A stretch of DNA of 64,000 nt from JAJDTR01 sp965220415 (GTDB taxonomy: Bacteria; Poribacteria; WGA-4E; JAJDTR01), in NCBI GenBank assembly GCA_965220415.1, contig OZ244829.1, forward strand, positions 5,828,001-5,892,000. Reading direction: 5' to 3'. A program made the position numbers and the translations under genes. Positions 35,072 through 44,239 of this stretch are shown one piece after another (within the stretch, counting starts at the first letter, position 1; each line of letters starts with the position of its first letter). The notes beneath the pieces are model-generated. The model was given only the letters and a program-made list of their open reading frames with translations, ran no database searches and was not told the origin of the DNA.

Positions 35072-35809
35072 TTATGGCGTAGCGCCCGGCATCGAATCAA
35101 ATCCGAGCAGCCGTTTGAGCGTGGGAGTCGCACGGGCAACAACTTCGTCCGATGCCAGTTTGAGATGGTCCTGTTGAGGTTTCATGAATGAGCGGCAAAA
35201 GAAACCGAGCAAACCGACGCGGTCTGCATCGGTGTGATTAGCCGATGAACCATGCCAAAGTGCGCCATTGACGATCATCACCGATCCTTTTGAGCCGCAA
35301 ACCTGCACCTCATCATCGTATTTGACTTCGGGTTCCGGTCCACCTTCAAGTCGAAGATGGCTGCCGGGCACACACCGCGTGGCTCCATTCTCAAGTGTAA
35401 AATCATCAAGTAACCACACGCTGTTGGCGACAAGTGGAAAACTGGGGCGGGGGTCGGGCATCAAGCGCAGAGGGTAGTCTATGTGCAAATGTCCATTAGG
35501 CGCACCGGGACCGATGATGTTCACTGTAAATGAACTAAGCGTGCAGTCGCCGCCAAGAAGATATTCCATCGCACTCATAATACGCGGATGCTGAATTGCC
35601 CGTTCAAACGGCTCGCCTTTGTTGACCAGATTCCACACCCGCTGCGCGCGATCATCCAGATACATCGCCCCGCGTCCTGACGCCCTTTCATCCGCGGCAA
35701 GCATCATCGACAACCGGCGAAGCTCGCCGACCTCATCCGGTGGAATCACGTCCGGCAGAAGCGTGAATCCCCGTTCATCCAACTGAGCCTTCTCGGTATC
35801 CGTTAGCAT
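35072..35809 (-). CDS. Phytanoyl-CoA dioxygenase family protein (PhyH 1)
   Basis: 245 residues. The Fe(II) facial triad is visible as H-x-D in HLHIDYP (about residue 128) and the distal His in NGALWHGSS, followed by a likely 2-oxoglutarate-binding Arg in DADRVGL. The jelly-roll core also contains ATRCVPGSHLRLEGG, a common PhyH signature. The family hydroxylates carbon centres with O2 and 2-oxoglutarate. It is one of four PhyH proteins within 8 kb, all on the minus strand and not closely alike. The substrate cannot be inferred. Confidence 0.88.
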   Translation of the reverse strand: MLTDTEKAQLDERGFTLLPDVIPPDEVGELRRLSMMLAADERASGRGAMYLDDRAQRVWNLVNKGEPFERAIQHPRIMSAMEYLLGGDCTLSSFTVNIIGPGAPNGHLHIDYPLRLMPDPRPSFPLVANSVWLLDDFTLENGATRCVPGSHLRLEGGPEPEVKYDDEVQVCGSKGSVMIVNGALWHGSSANHTDADRVGLLGFFCRSFMKPQQDHLKLASDEVVARATPTLKRLLGFDSMPGATP

Positions 35810-35892
35810 ATATCAATCTCGAAATGAAGCAGTGGAAGAATTTTTCTTTCCGTACGGGTTCCAGACACGAAAGGTGAATATCCGTTGCAATC

Positions 35893-36275
35893 TGTACTCC
35901 GCGCTGCTGAGAATTGCTTATTTTGTAGGAGAGATCTCCGAATCGCGACCTATTTAAATCTTGGTAGCCCCAGAGGGGCGGAAGGTGTATAGAAACATTG
36001 ATTCGACCTACAGCAAAGCCCCGGAGGGGCGACAGGTGGAAACTGCGGACGTTACCCCATTCAATTTCGTTCGCTTGGTGCTGTCTCTACAATCGGCGAA
36101 GCCAGCCTTAAATCTTGAAAAGCGTAATTTCTGACAGCGCACGGTATAAATTATGTTACCGCCTGTAGTACATTTGGGGCTATGGTGATGCACCACCGCT
36201 ATACACATTGCGCTCCTCTGGAGCGCAAGTGCCCCCTTATCGTTGTACTACAGACATCTCGTTCCTCCGGAGCGA
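35893..36275. repeat. Cluster of triloop hairpins and repeat fragments
   Basis: Four hairpins: 35967-35979 (GCCCC/AGA/GGGGC), 36018-36030 (GCCCC/GGA/GGGGC), 36208-36228 (9-bp stem, loop TCT) and 36259-36275 (loop TCC, one G-T pair). Pieces of the 24105 repeat lie at 35899-35950 and 36117-36150. Confidence 0.6.
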
Positions 36276-36360
36276 AAGGATGCGTGTCGTAGATTGGGTT
36301 GAACTATCAACAATTATTGAATCGCTGGTTTTCCTTCTTAATGCAAGCTGCTACCGATAA

Positions 36361-36463
36361 CAGAGAAACCGAGTTTTTAACCCGGGTTTGCTAAATTATA
36401 GTCACATTGGTCTGTTTTTCGTCAATCTCATGTTTCTGCGTTGGAAAAAACTCGGTTTCTGTG
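36361..36463. mobile_element. Short MITE-like element with 15-bp inverted repeats
   Basis: AGAAACCGAGTTTTT at 36364-36378 is repeated exactly in inverted form at 36446-36460, with about 70 A+T-rich bases between. AGAAACC-type ends are common in bacterial miniature elements. The rest of the 35810-36786 gap has no supported gene. Confidence 0.55.
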
Positions 36464-36786
36464 CCCCTGTCAGACAAAGGTGGCAACTTGAGCTTCCTTA
36501 AGAAACCAGTACGCCCAAGGTGAGAAATCGAAAGAACCTGACAAAGTCAGTTTAGCAACAGGCGCAAGATAAGTCAAGCCCCGAAATGTCATTGTGATAC
36601 GGTGCGGTTCATGATAATATGATGATGTGTTTTGCCAGTTTGAAATCAAGGTCGGAAAATCTGTTTCATCGTTTATTCGTTGAAACAACCAAAGTGCCAG
36701 ACACTGCAATCTTACACATTACATTGGCTCTGAAATCGGAACTTGATTCTTGTGGAATGTGAAAGCGTTCCTATTGGAGAAAAACT

Positions 36787-37893
36787 ATGAAAACCTATCG
36801 TGCCGGAGTAATCGGTCTAGGTCGCATGGGCAGCACCTTTGATGATGAGATGACCCGTGGCGGCTCACTGTTCATTCCCTATTGTCATGCCCCAAGCTAT
36901 GACGCCGCCCCGAATGTCGAGCTGGCGGCTGGCGCAGACATACATGACGAGCAAGCCGCAATTTTTGGCGAGCGATGGGGGCTTGCCTCCGACCATCTGT
37001 ATAGTGACTACAGGGAGATGTTAGACAAAGAGCGGCTGGACCTAGTCAGCGTCTGTACGACCGCGCGCCTCCGTCCCGTCATCGTGCAGGATGTTGCCCG
37101 CGCCGGTGTGAAGGCTATCTGGGCGGAGAAGCCGATCTCGTTGAGTTTGAAGGAAGCAGACGACATGGTAGAAGTCTGCAGAGAGCACGGAGTAGCGTTG
37201 GCGGTTAACTGTGCGCGGCGGTGGAACCCCTTCTTCAGTGAAGCGCGGCGCTTAATCGATGAAGGCCAGCTCGGAGACATTCTACAGGTGACGGTCTACA
37301 CGGAATGCGGGCTGTCTCACAACGGTAGCCACGCTATTGATGTCTTGCGCTATATGGCGGGCGGGGATGCTCAGTGGGTTTTCGGGGAGATGGAGTCGGA
37401 TGAAGCCGCCGCTGGTGATAACGATTTACAGGGAAACGGATATATGGTTTTTGACAACGATGTTCGTGCCTACTTGCGCAGCATGATATGCGGCGCTGCA
37501 TCTTGGGAGGTTGATGTCATTGGGACGGCCGGACGGATTCGGTCCTTGAACAACTCGGAGGAGTTTGAGCTAATCCAGATAGTTCCCGGTATCGGAAGTA
37601 GCAAAAACGCTCCGGCTAAGATTCCGTTCCCTATGCCTGCGCGGATTCAAGGAATGGGTCTAACCATCGTAGCGGACCTCATCAACGCCATTGAAACTGG
37701 CAAGCCGCCGAAGTGTTCCGGCGAGGACGCACGGGCGGCGTTAGAAATCGCGATTGGGCTGCGGGAGTCGCATCGCCGCGGCGGCGTGAAAGTTGGTCTT
37801 CCGCTTGCGGATCGGAGTTTGCGCATCCTATCACTAGAGATTCGTGACGACTCGTTACCTGCCCGGATCCGTCGATTGCAAGCCAGTGCGTAG
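36787..37893 (+). CDS. Gfo/Idh/MocA family NAD(P)-dependent oxidoreductase
   Basis: 368 residues, with TTGGAG seven bases before ATG. The Rossmann fold begins GVIGLGRMGS. The catalytic Lys lies in the intact AEKPISLSLKEADDM motif near residue 119, and a catalytic-type His in HNGSHAIDVLRYM near 183. It is paralogous to the gene at 822 but keeps the canonical EKP, where that one has DKP. It is the only plus-strand gene between 17 and 52 kb, so it is transcribed alone. Probably oxidises a sugar or polyol in the same catabolic region as the PhyH and lactonase genes. Confidence 0.92.
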   Translation: MKTYRAGVIGLGRMGSTFDDEMTRGGSLFIPYCHAPSYDAAPNVELAAGADIHDEQAAIFGERWGLASDHLYSDYREMLDKERLDLVSVCTTARLRPVIVQDVARAGVKAIWAEKPISLSLKEADDMVEVCREHGVALAVNCARRWNPFFSEARRLIDEGQLGDILQVTVYTECGLSHNGSHAIDVLRYMAGGDAQWVFGEMESDEAAAGDNDLQGNGYMVFDNDVRAYLRSMICGAASWEVDVIGTAGRIRSLNNSEEFELIQIVPGIGSSKNAPAKIPFPMPARIQGMGLTIVADLINAIETGKPPKCSGEDARAALEIAIGLRESHRRGGVKVGLPLADRSLRILSLEIRDDSLPARIRRLQASA

Positions 37894-37982
37894 TCGAGGG
37901 TTAGGAAGACTCTCACAGGTGTTCGTCAGAGCGCATGGAATGAATTGGTTGGAATATCCTACGCAATCACCGATACAAAACC

Positions 37983-39170
37983 TCACGCCTTGCGCTTTTC
38001 AGTATACAGACTAAGTTCGCTCTTTAGTCGTGGCAGCGTCCAATGCTCTTGCAACGCCTGGCGCATCATCTGTTGTGCCGTGACAGGGACGTTTCCTCCG
38101 ATAGGTGGATCTGAGTCGAGGTTGGTGGGAAATGAATAGCTGTCTGCTACCGCCGCGATGATGTCTCCTACGGTTCGAGGCGAGATAACGTCCTGTTTAA
38201 TCTTGTCGAGGAGGATAGGATATACCTTCTCCGCCATAACCTGCCGATTGATGGATTCCATCGGGCGCCCGAACGCGGAAGAAATCTGAACTAAATTGGC
38301 AATCCGATCTTTATCGGATAAGTTGGTACCGGCCGCATGAAATAACGCCGGGCTAAGGAAGACTACATCTCCTTTGTTAAGCGGAATTTGCGATTTGTGG
38401 TCATCAAAGAACGCCGCGAAATCCGCCTCATGGAAGGCTAAATATCCAGCCGGGAATTGATGCGAGAATGGCAAGAACAGCGTTGGTCCCGATTCTATCG
38501 GCATGTCGGTGTGGGCAATGCTTCCCTGCAGCGTCAGGAATTGCGACATGAGGTGGGCATGAACGGGGAATTTCGCCCCGGTCTCGGCGGATTGAAAGCC
38601 GAGGTGGTAGTCGCGGTGGGGCGATTGTGCTTTGCCGCCCGGTTTCACATTGTTCACCTGAGCCGTGATTTGGTAGTGCGGACCTAACCAAGATTGAGTG
38701 GCGAGAGAGAGCAGCGGATTGCCGTAGTATTCAATGAACACTTCTGGAGCGGTGAGGCAAGCCTTCTGAAAAGAGTTCCAAATGCGTTCGTTGTCGCCAA
38801 AATGATCGCCAACTTCACCAAGCGATGACTTTTCGTCCTCAATAATTTGCATGAAAACGGCTGTCATGCCATCGATGACAGCCGAATCGGGATATGCGTC
38901 ACGAATCACAAAGATTCCCGGTCCATCCCTAAGGCAGTTTCCCAATTCAGTCTTGAGTTCGGACTCTGCGCCCGCATCAGCCATTCCCTCTCTCAGTCTG
39001 TCCCCCTGATAGATGACGATGTTCTGTTCGATCCCTTCAGCGAACCTGTACAATTCCAAATCTGCGTTTTGGTCGCAGACTGTTTGGAATTGTTCAAGAT
39101 TAATATCTTCCGAGCTGAAGTATTGGGGCAGTTGACCCCCAAAAATGAGGGACGGCACGCTTCGATTCAT
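37983..39170 (-). CDS. Phytanoyl-CoA dioxygenase-like protein (PhyH 2)
   Basis: 395 residues. The iron site is H-x-D in SPHRDYHLGF (about residue 188) and the distal His in SPALFHAAGTNLSDKDR, with GPTLFLPFSHQFPAG between them. The N-terminal 150 residues (from IFGGQLPQYFSSEDINLEQF) are longer than in minimal PhyH proteins and not recognised. It starts 15 bases after the stop of PhyH 3, so the two form an operon. A shared substrate is likely, but its nature is unknown. Confidence 0.82.
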   Translation of the reverse strand: MNRSVPSLIFGGQLPQYFSSEDINLEQFQTVCDQNADLELYRFAEGIEQNIVIYQGDRLREGMADAGAESELKTELGNCLRDGPGIFVIRDAYPDSAVIDGMTAVFMQIIEDEKSSLGEVGDHFGDNERIWNSFQKACLTAPEVFIEYYGNPLLSLATQSWLGPHYQITAQVNNVKPGGKAQSPHRDYHLGFQSAETGAKFPVHAHLMSQFLTLQGSIAHTDMPIESGPTLFLPFSHQFPAGYLAFHEADFAAFFDDHKSQIPLNKGDVVFLSPALFHAAGTNLSDKDRIANLVQISSAFGRPMESINRQVMAEKVYPILLDKIKQDVISPRTVGDIIAAVADSYSFPTNLDSDPPIGGNVPVTAQQMMRQALQEHWTLPRLKSELSLYTEKRKA

Positions 39171-39185
39171 CTCACTTCGGCAGCA

Positions 39186-40088
39186 CTACTCTCTCCAATA
39201 ATCCTTATGGTAGTATCGGTAGGTCTCTAACCCTTCAGCCGGAAGTTCGTCAAACCGATCAAACGGGGCGGGAGGGGAATACACAAAGGGTTCTTCATCA
39301 TCGGGTATATAGTCGGCTTGCTTCCGCAACTCGATACAAGCCCGAAGAACATCCTGTTTCAGAGGAACGTATTCGGGTACATGCGGCCCGTGTTCAGTTT
39401 CGACGCCGGCGGTTCTAAATTCGTAGTATATGACTCGTCTCAGCCTCGGCGACGTATTAACAGGTGAACCGTGCAACATTCGTATCTCATGGAACAGCAC
39501 GTCGCCGGGCTGCATATAAATGGGCTGTGATTCGGGCAAATCAAACTCTTCGGTTTTGAAGTATTTCATTGCCCGTTCTTGACTCCACCGATGGCTGCCC
39601 GGTATTGCCCACACGCACGTGTCGTGATCTGCCTCATCCAGATAAAAATCCACGTTGAAAATCGGAATATCGGTGGCGCATTCTACTGCGGCGTCCCGGT
39701 GCCAAGGAGTGCTAATCCCCTCATTCGGCATTTTATAAATCATGGCATCCCAGGTGGGGATTAGATCGGGTGCAGTGAGTTTTTCCACGGTGCGCAGGAT
39801 ATAGGGGTGTGCCAGCAACACTCGAAACGGAGCGTCTTTATCCACCACATAGTCAATCCGTTTTAGCGTGCTCTTGCCCGTCCGCCTTCCCGGTTGATAC
39901 CCATAGTCGGGGCCCGGCTGTTCCGGATTGCCGTTGACCATCAGTGTGTGCGATGCGTCCCGCAAGCGCTTCTGTTCCTCCGAACTCAAGACATTTCTAA
40001 GTATCAAATAGCCGTTCTCATTAAAGAACTGAAGTTCCTCGTCAGAAATAACGGTCTTCGGTTGAGTACAGGTTGATGAAGTAGACAT
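39186..40088 (-). CDS. Phytanoyl-CoA dioxygenase family protein (PhyH 3)
   Basis: 300 residues, with GGAGG before ATG 40088. The iron site is H-x-D in TPWHRDAAVE and the distal His in HEIRMLHGSPVNTS; VWAIPGSHRWSQE is the usual core signature, and the Arg of SPRLRRVIYYEF would bind 2-oxoglutarate. The start (ISDEELQFFNENGYLILRNVLSSEEQKRL) is the typical PhyH N-terminus. It is the first gene of a pair with PhyH 2 and follows an esterase gene transcribed the same way. Confidence 0.9.
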   Translation of the reverse strand: MSTSSTCTQPKTVISDEELQFFNENGYLILRNVLSSEEQKRLRDASHTLMVNGNPEQPGPDYGYQPGRRTGKSTLKRIDYVVDKDAPFRVLLAHPYILRTVEKLTAPDLIPTWDAMIYKMPNEGISTPWHRDAAVECATDIPIFNVDFYLDEADHDTCVWAIPGSHRWSQERAMKYFKTEEFDLPESQPIYMQPGDVLFHEIRMLHGSPVNTSPRLRRVIYYEFRTAGVETEHGPHVPEYVPLKQDVLRACIELRKQADYIPDDEEPFVYSPPAPFDRFDELPAEGLETYRYYHKDYWRE

Positions 40089-40214
40089 ATTGAATCCTCC
40101 ATATGTAATTGATTTGGGTTTCTTGTAAATCTAAAATCGACAATTTATGTTGGTTTGAGAATTTTGACGAGGCTCAATCATTTGCTCTTCATCTCCTTAC
40201 ATTTTAGGTCAAGA

Positions 40215-41273
40215 CTAAACCTTCCCCAAGTGTTTACTGAAGAACGCTTCCGATTTGTTGCCGCCCCAGCCGTGCTCGCCGGGATACAGATCTAGTTCGA
40301 GTTGATCGCTTGCATTGGCTGCATCGTAAATCACGGACAATTTTTTATAGCATTGCATTGCCGTATCAACTTTGAAACAAGTGTCGTTTACGCCGATGTC
40401 GATTAGAAGAGGCCTGGGAGCAATCAACCCCTGCAAGTCCGGAAGATCCACATACTTGAAAAGACTGGGCGCGACCTGCATTCCACAGTAGTTGACATCG
40501 CGGATGCCGAAAGCCGCCCAGAGGTCACTATAGCAGATTATCTCTGTAGCTTTGATTCGTTCATCGCACAGCGCCATCCACAGTGCCATTGTGCCGCCGC
40601 CGCTCAACCCCATGACGCCTAAACGTTCTTCATCGACAGGCTGAGTGGAAATCACCACATCCGTAGCCGCTTTGCCGTGCGCCACGTTGATTGAAAGTGA
40701 GGTCATCCCCAGCATAGTCGCGTGGAGATAGTAAAGGTTGCACCAATCCCGTCCTCCGGCGACCGAGTCATGGTTGGGTTTGTTTCTGTCGTTCCGCTCC
40801 CCAAAGCCAATCCAATCAATGGCATAGGTAACGAACCCCTTCTGCGCCATGACTTCGCCGTAATTGTAGTTGTTATTGGCGATCGCCTGGCGCAGGTCGG
40901 GACTGGAATCGTTACCCATCACCGGTTCTTTGCCGTATGCGCCGTGGCCATGGCAGCACAGCAGAGCAGGTCGTTTTTCGGTTTTCTTCAGATCTGCCGG
41001 CAGGTTAACGAGCAGCGTTGCCGAAAGGTGTTTCTGAACGTTAATAATCCAACGTTGCCTTATTAATCCCTTGTCCTCCCATTCAGCTATCATCTCGGGG
41101 TCTGCATCGACTGCTGGGGGTGGTTCGCCAAGGGTTGCCAGAACTTTGGGCAGCGTGCTCCCTTTCCAGTCCGAAAAGTCGCTTTGGTCCTTGCCGGAAA
41201 ATCGACATTCAGGTCGGTGTTCTTTAACGAGATCGATGAACATCTGCTGTGGGCTTAGGTTTCTCGTAGTCAT
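40215..41273 (-). CDS. Alpha/beta hydrolase, dienelactone hydrolase/acetyl-esterase type
   Basis: 352 residues. The catalytic triad is visible: Ser in GLSGGG (about residue 222), Asp in DIGVNDTCF (about 292), His in PGEHGWG (about 337). An oxyanion-loop block CCHGHGAYGKEP occurs near residue 107. No signal peptide, so it should be cytoplasmic. The family hydrolyses acetyl or other ester groups from sugars and small molecules. It lies between PhyH 3 and PhyH 4, which suggests deacylation within the same pathway. The ribosome site is weak. Confidence 0.85.
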   Translation of the reverse strand: MTTRNLSPQQMFIDLVKEHRPECRFSGKDQSDFSDWKGSTLPKVLATLGEPPPAVDADPEMIAEWEDKGLIRQRWIINVQKHLSATLLVNLPADLKKTEKRPALLCCHGHGAYGKEPVMGNDSSPDLRQAIANNNYNYGEVMAQKGFVTYAIDWIGFGERNDRNKPNHDSVAGGRDWCNLYYLHATMLGMTSLSINVAHGKAATDVVISTQPVDEERLGVMGLSGGGTMALWMALCDERIKATEIICYSDLWAAFGIRDVNYCGMQVAPSLFKYVDLPDLQGLIAPRPLLIDIGVNDTCFKVDTAMQCYKKLSVIYDAANASDQLELDLYPGEHGWGGNKSEAFFSKHLGKV

Positions 41274-41473
41274 ATTTCAAAATCTCGGCTTCATCGGGGC
41301 AGTTGAGTCTTTGTACCTGATCTTGCTCCAAATAGTAATTTGGTCACGGCGGGATTGGTGTGTCTAGTCCGAATATCGTCGCGGCCCGCACGGCTGATCG
41401 TTCAATCGGTTCAGGACGCGTTGGAGATAATCTTCTGTTAGCGTTCCATCTCGGAATGCTACTGATGTAGCAC

Positions 41474-41714
41474 GATCTGTTAGATTGTGCTTGTGATACG
41501 CAAACTGAATGAAGTTTAAAAAATTAATTCAGTAATTGCTTGGCGAAGTCCGGTGCGGTTAGAAACCGCACCTACCGGGCCCGGTGAAAATTAGAATTAC
41601 CGATTTAAAAATTAAACTTCATACAGTTTGCGCTACGAAATTTCTGCAATTAACGAACTGTTCTCAGTTGAAGACAGTGGTGAATGTCTAGAATCGTTTT
41701 AAGTAGCAACTTGG
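41474..41714. repeat. Interspersed repeat, copy interrupted by a small element
   Basis: The outer parts match 61024-61158: GATCTGTTAGATTGTGC at the left, then GCAAACTGA and CAGTTTGCGCTACGAAAT, and AAGTAGCAACTTG at the right. In this copy a 114-base element (41509-41622) splits the GCAAACTGACAGTTTGC palindrome. The other parts of the 41274-41740 gap show nothing. Confidence 0.7.
41509..41622. mobile_element. Miniature element with 11-bp inverted ends and AGA hairpin
   Basis: Ends are ATGAAGTTTAA and its exact inverted copy. The middle (41552-41572) is a perfect 9-bp hairpin, GGTGCGGTT/AGA/AACCGCACC. It sits inside a repeat whose uninterrupted form is at 61024-61158, so the insertion point is defined to one or two bases; only a single A could be duplicated. 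Confidence 0.75.
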
Positions 41715-41740
41715 TTTAGTAACCCGGATAACAGAGGCTC

Positions 41741-42967
41741 TTACCAGCTTGCGATGAAACCGTCGAGACTGAATTCAGTCGGCATGTCATTGAAGTTGTA
41801 ATACATTGGTCCCGACTGAAAGCCCGGCGAAAATTGCTCTTCATCCTTTTGCAGCGCGGCATCAATTTCTTTGAACCTTTCCCAGAGTACATCTGCCTCA
41901 TCCAATGTAAAGCGATCCGCGAATTGTGGTCCCCAGTTCAGGGTAGTTGGATGCGGCCGCGTCCCGCGAGTACGAAGGTCTTCCGGCACATTTGGGAGAT
42001 CGGGGTATTTCGTGCAACGAATATGAATTACAGCTTTACACAGGAAAACTGTTTGCAACCTCTTTCCATTTTCGCCAACACCCGGGTGTATTCTCTCAAT
42101 GCATTGTTGAAATGCGGTTCCGTCTTTGGCAATCACTGCGCGAAGTGTCTCTTCCGTGAGGTCCTGCGCCTCGGCGCTACGGCATGCCCACCCTTCAAAC
42201 GTCTTGCGCGCTTTGGCATCAAGGTGCTCAGTAAAATCCAGATTCCTGTAATAGATTCTTCCCCAGCTTGCAAAACCGCCGTGGATTGTGCGTCGCAGTT
42301 TTGTGCTGTAGGTACTGCCCCAATGAAGGATTGGGGTAATGTAGACGACACCATCCCCCGCAGCCAAGTGCGTCTGGATGCCGCTAGTGAGGGGCGCATA
42401 CAGATTATCCAGTAGCTGGCGGTTCTCCTCCTCCGTATTCATCCGGACATGGCTGCCGGGTACAATCCAAAGCACCTCATCGTCATAGAGTGGGATGTTC
42501 CATTGCACGTAGCTGGGGCCATTCTCTTTAATGTCCTCAATATAACCCATCAGTGGTGCGGTATCAATCGGATGGATGTCTCGGTGCCAGTTTGCGGGCC
42601 CACGGTCGCGTACCGGGTTGCACATCAGGAACATCTCGGTGACTGCCGCATCGTTTACGTCCATCAACTGGCTGCTGACGCCCTGTGTGTTTTCGTGAAG
42701 CCAGAACTCCACTGTATTGGCGGTTGCCTCGTCGATTAGCGGTGAACTATTCTCTCTCCCGGAATTGAGAAACAGGCGTGGCTGAGGAGAACTCTCCCAA
42801 ACGCCGCCGGGAGGATCACCAGGCAATCGATCTCGTGCCCAGATTGCCCGTTGGCGCTCGACGAGAATCTCGTAACTCTTTCGCAACCCCTCCAACTCGT
42901 TCGGCGGGACGACGTTTCGAAGGATGAGATAACCCTGTTTCAAAAACTGGTCTCGATCTACTCTCAT
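41741..42967 (-). CDS. Phytanoyl-CoA dioxygenase family protein (PhyH 4)
   Basis: 408 residues. The start RDQFLKQGYLILRNVVPPNELEGLRKSYEIL is the PhyH N-terminus. The iron site is H-x-D in ANWHRDIHPID (about residue 125) and the distal His in TPILHWGSTYSTKLRR, with LWIVPGSHVRMNTEEE between. The C-terminal 130 residues (from SAEAQDLTEE) go beyond the core and are not recognised. The ribosome site is weak. It is transcribed alone or with the secreted-protein genes upstream, though a strong terminator (43074-43121) separates them. Confidence 0.88.
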   Translation of the reverse strand: MRVDRDQFLKQGYLILRNVVPPNELEGLRKSYEILVERQRAIWARDRLPGDPPGGVWESSPQPRLFLNSGRENSSPLIDEATANTVEFWLHENTQGVSSQLMDVNDAAVTEMFLMCNPVRDRGPANWHRDIHPIDTAPLMGYIEDIKENGPSYVQWNIPLYDDEVLWIVPGSHVRMNTEEENRQLLDNLYAPLTSGIQTHLAAGDGVVYITPILHWGSTYSTKLRRTIHGGFASWGRIYYRNLDFTEHLDAKARKTFEGWACRSAEAQDLTEETLRAVIAKDGTAFQQCIERIHPGVGENGKRLQTVFLCKAVIHIRCTKYPDLPNVPEDLRTRGTRPHPTTLNWGPQFADRFTLDEADVLWERFKEIDAALQKDEEQFSPGFQSGPMYYNFNDMPTEFSLDGFIASW

Positions 42968-43073
42968 AATTCTTATGTCTTAGTCAGATTTCTCATCTCC
43001 GTACACATGGGAGTGACGAAATCGGCCAATCGAACAAATTGACCTCCAAATCTGCGTTTCGCCAGAAAATAAA

Positions 43074-43121
43074 AAAGGGGTGGTACTCCCGCTGGGAAAA
43101 CTATCGGGACTACACCCCTTT
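43074..43121 (-). terminator. Rho-independent terminator after the 43150 gene
   Basis: On the minus strand AAAGGGGTG pairs with CACCCCTTT, the stem continues with one mismatch, and TTTTTT follows. It lies about 30 bases past the stop codon at 43150. Confidence 0.8.
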
Positions 43122-43149
43122 GTCCGTTCTTACACAGTGTAAGACAGTG

Positions 43150-43926
43150 TTATTGTCTAGCTTTAATGGTCCCCCAAGTTGTTGCAACCTTATCGGAGGG
43201 ATCGACCGCCGTAGCGCCTCCCGGTCCGTAAACCGTGAATTCGGCAGAAAAAGCTCCACCGTCCGACCAAGTAGCGATTCCGGGACGGCCCCCGGCATTG
43301 GTATCATTCGGGAACTTGTCCAACTCCTCTTCGCCCCACAGCGAAACGCTAATGTCGCTTGGGGTGACGACCATCGTGACGTCAATTGATTCCTCCCCAA
43401 AGTTTTCTGGGTCGTTAATCCATTCGCCTACGCGGGTATGACTGTCGGGGACGGGCCTGACACGTTCGCCGCCTATCCATTGATAGAGATATAACCCGTT
43501 GTTGCCGCCCTCTTCATCAAGTGTCCATTTGATCATATCCAGACGTTCACCGTACCTGTCCGGTTCCACTTGGGCGTATCGAGCTATTACATACATCCAT
43601 CCGACATTGTCTTTGTTTCCCTTTTCTAGGCCGGAGAAACTTACTTCGATTGTGAAATCGCTTGGCGAGCCTGCATCCGCCCACACGTCCTTGTCAACTA
43701 TGAAGAAATTCCAGTTGAAAGTAATGTCCGCAATGCGTAGCTTCCCATCCTGAACGGTAAAAGTAGTACCCGGATCAGTCGAAGCCCATTCGAAATTTCT
43801 CAAGGACGCTTCATCCGGGCAGCACTCGGCGTAGATCTGCGCTGTCGCCGGTGCCGTGATTACGCCTATTCCTGCGCACATTCCAATTAACGCGAGGACA
43901 AATAGTTTGGTCATCCGTCGTTGCAT
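43150..43926 (-). CDS. Secreted protein of unknown family, paralogue 1
   Basis: 258 residues with AAGGAGA before ATG 43926. A signal peptide ends near residue 29 (ITAPATAQIYAE). The mature part is beta-rich (FTVQDGKLRIADITFNWNFFIV, DFTIEVSFSGLEKG, IDVTMVVTPSDISVSLWGEEEL), suggesting a LamG-like or glycan-binding sandwich, but I do not recognise the family. Two cysteines (ECCP) follow the signal cleavage site. It ends in VDPSDKVATTWGTIKARQ, a tail shared with the next paralogue and both LamG proteins. It is about half identical to the protein at 44240, so they arose by tandem duplication. Confidence 0.85.
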   Translation of the reverse strand: MQRRMTKLFVLALIGMCAGIGVITAPATAQIYAECCPDEASLRNFEWASTDPGTTFTVQDGKLRIADITFNWNFFIVDKDVWADAGSPSDFTIEVSFSGLEKGNKDNVGWMYVIARYAQVEPDRYGERLDMIKWTLDEEGGNNGLYLYQWIGGERVRPVPDSHTRVGEWINDPENFGEESIDVTMVVTPSDISVSLWGEEELDKFPNDTNAGGRPGIATWSDGGAFSAEFTVYGPGGATAVDPSDKVATTWGTIKARQ

Positions 43927-44010
43927 GATGTGTCTCCTTTGTAGTTGAGTTAATTGATGTCAGTTAATATTGCCGAACTGTTGGGGAAACTTACCTTTCG
44001 ACCGGCACGA

Positions 44011-44026
44011 GTTGACGAGCGTCAAC
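44011..44026. repeat. Palindrome just after the promoter of the 43150 gene
   Basis: GTTGACG and CGTCAAC enclose two bases, giving a 7-bp stem. It lies about 7-22 bases after the expected transcription start, where it could be an operator or leader hairpin. Confidence 0.5.
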
Positions 44027-44039
44027 AACCAGCAGATTC

Positions 44040-44068
44040 ATGTTATCACGATTTGCGAGGCTTGTCAA
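44040..44068 (-). promoter_or_regulatory. Sigma-70-type promoter for the 43150 gene
   Basis: On the minus strand TTGACA (44063-44068) and TAACAT (44040-44045) are exactly 17 bases apart. The leader would be about 105 bases. The gap 43927-44239 otherwise shows a weak stem-loop near 44183-44240 past the neighbouring gene. Confidence 0.7.
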
Positions 44069-44239
44069 TCAATAAATTAGTGTATTAACTTGGCAAGCGA
44101 GAAGATTTCCCACTCCGCCGTGTGGCCACGCCTAACTAATCCCAGAATTTCCGACGTGAGCCGCTAAGTTAGGTAACAAGAAAAAAGTGCTTACGTTCAT
44201 AGAGTACTGTTCAAATGGGCTCACAGTACGAACATTTTT

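Noticed and set aside
35893..36275. Repeated hairpins as a possible CRISPR array
   Set aside because: Spacing is irregular, repeats are shorter than CRISPR repeats, arms vary, and no cas genes are present.
36470..36709. 79-codon minus-strand frame in the long repeat-rich gap
   Set aside because: No ribosome site or family; a worn gene fragment is possible, but nothing in the sequence supports it.
41834..42415. 193-codon plus-strand frame opposite PhyH 4
   Set aside because: Antisense to motifs of a confident gene; composition is low in family signals.
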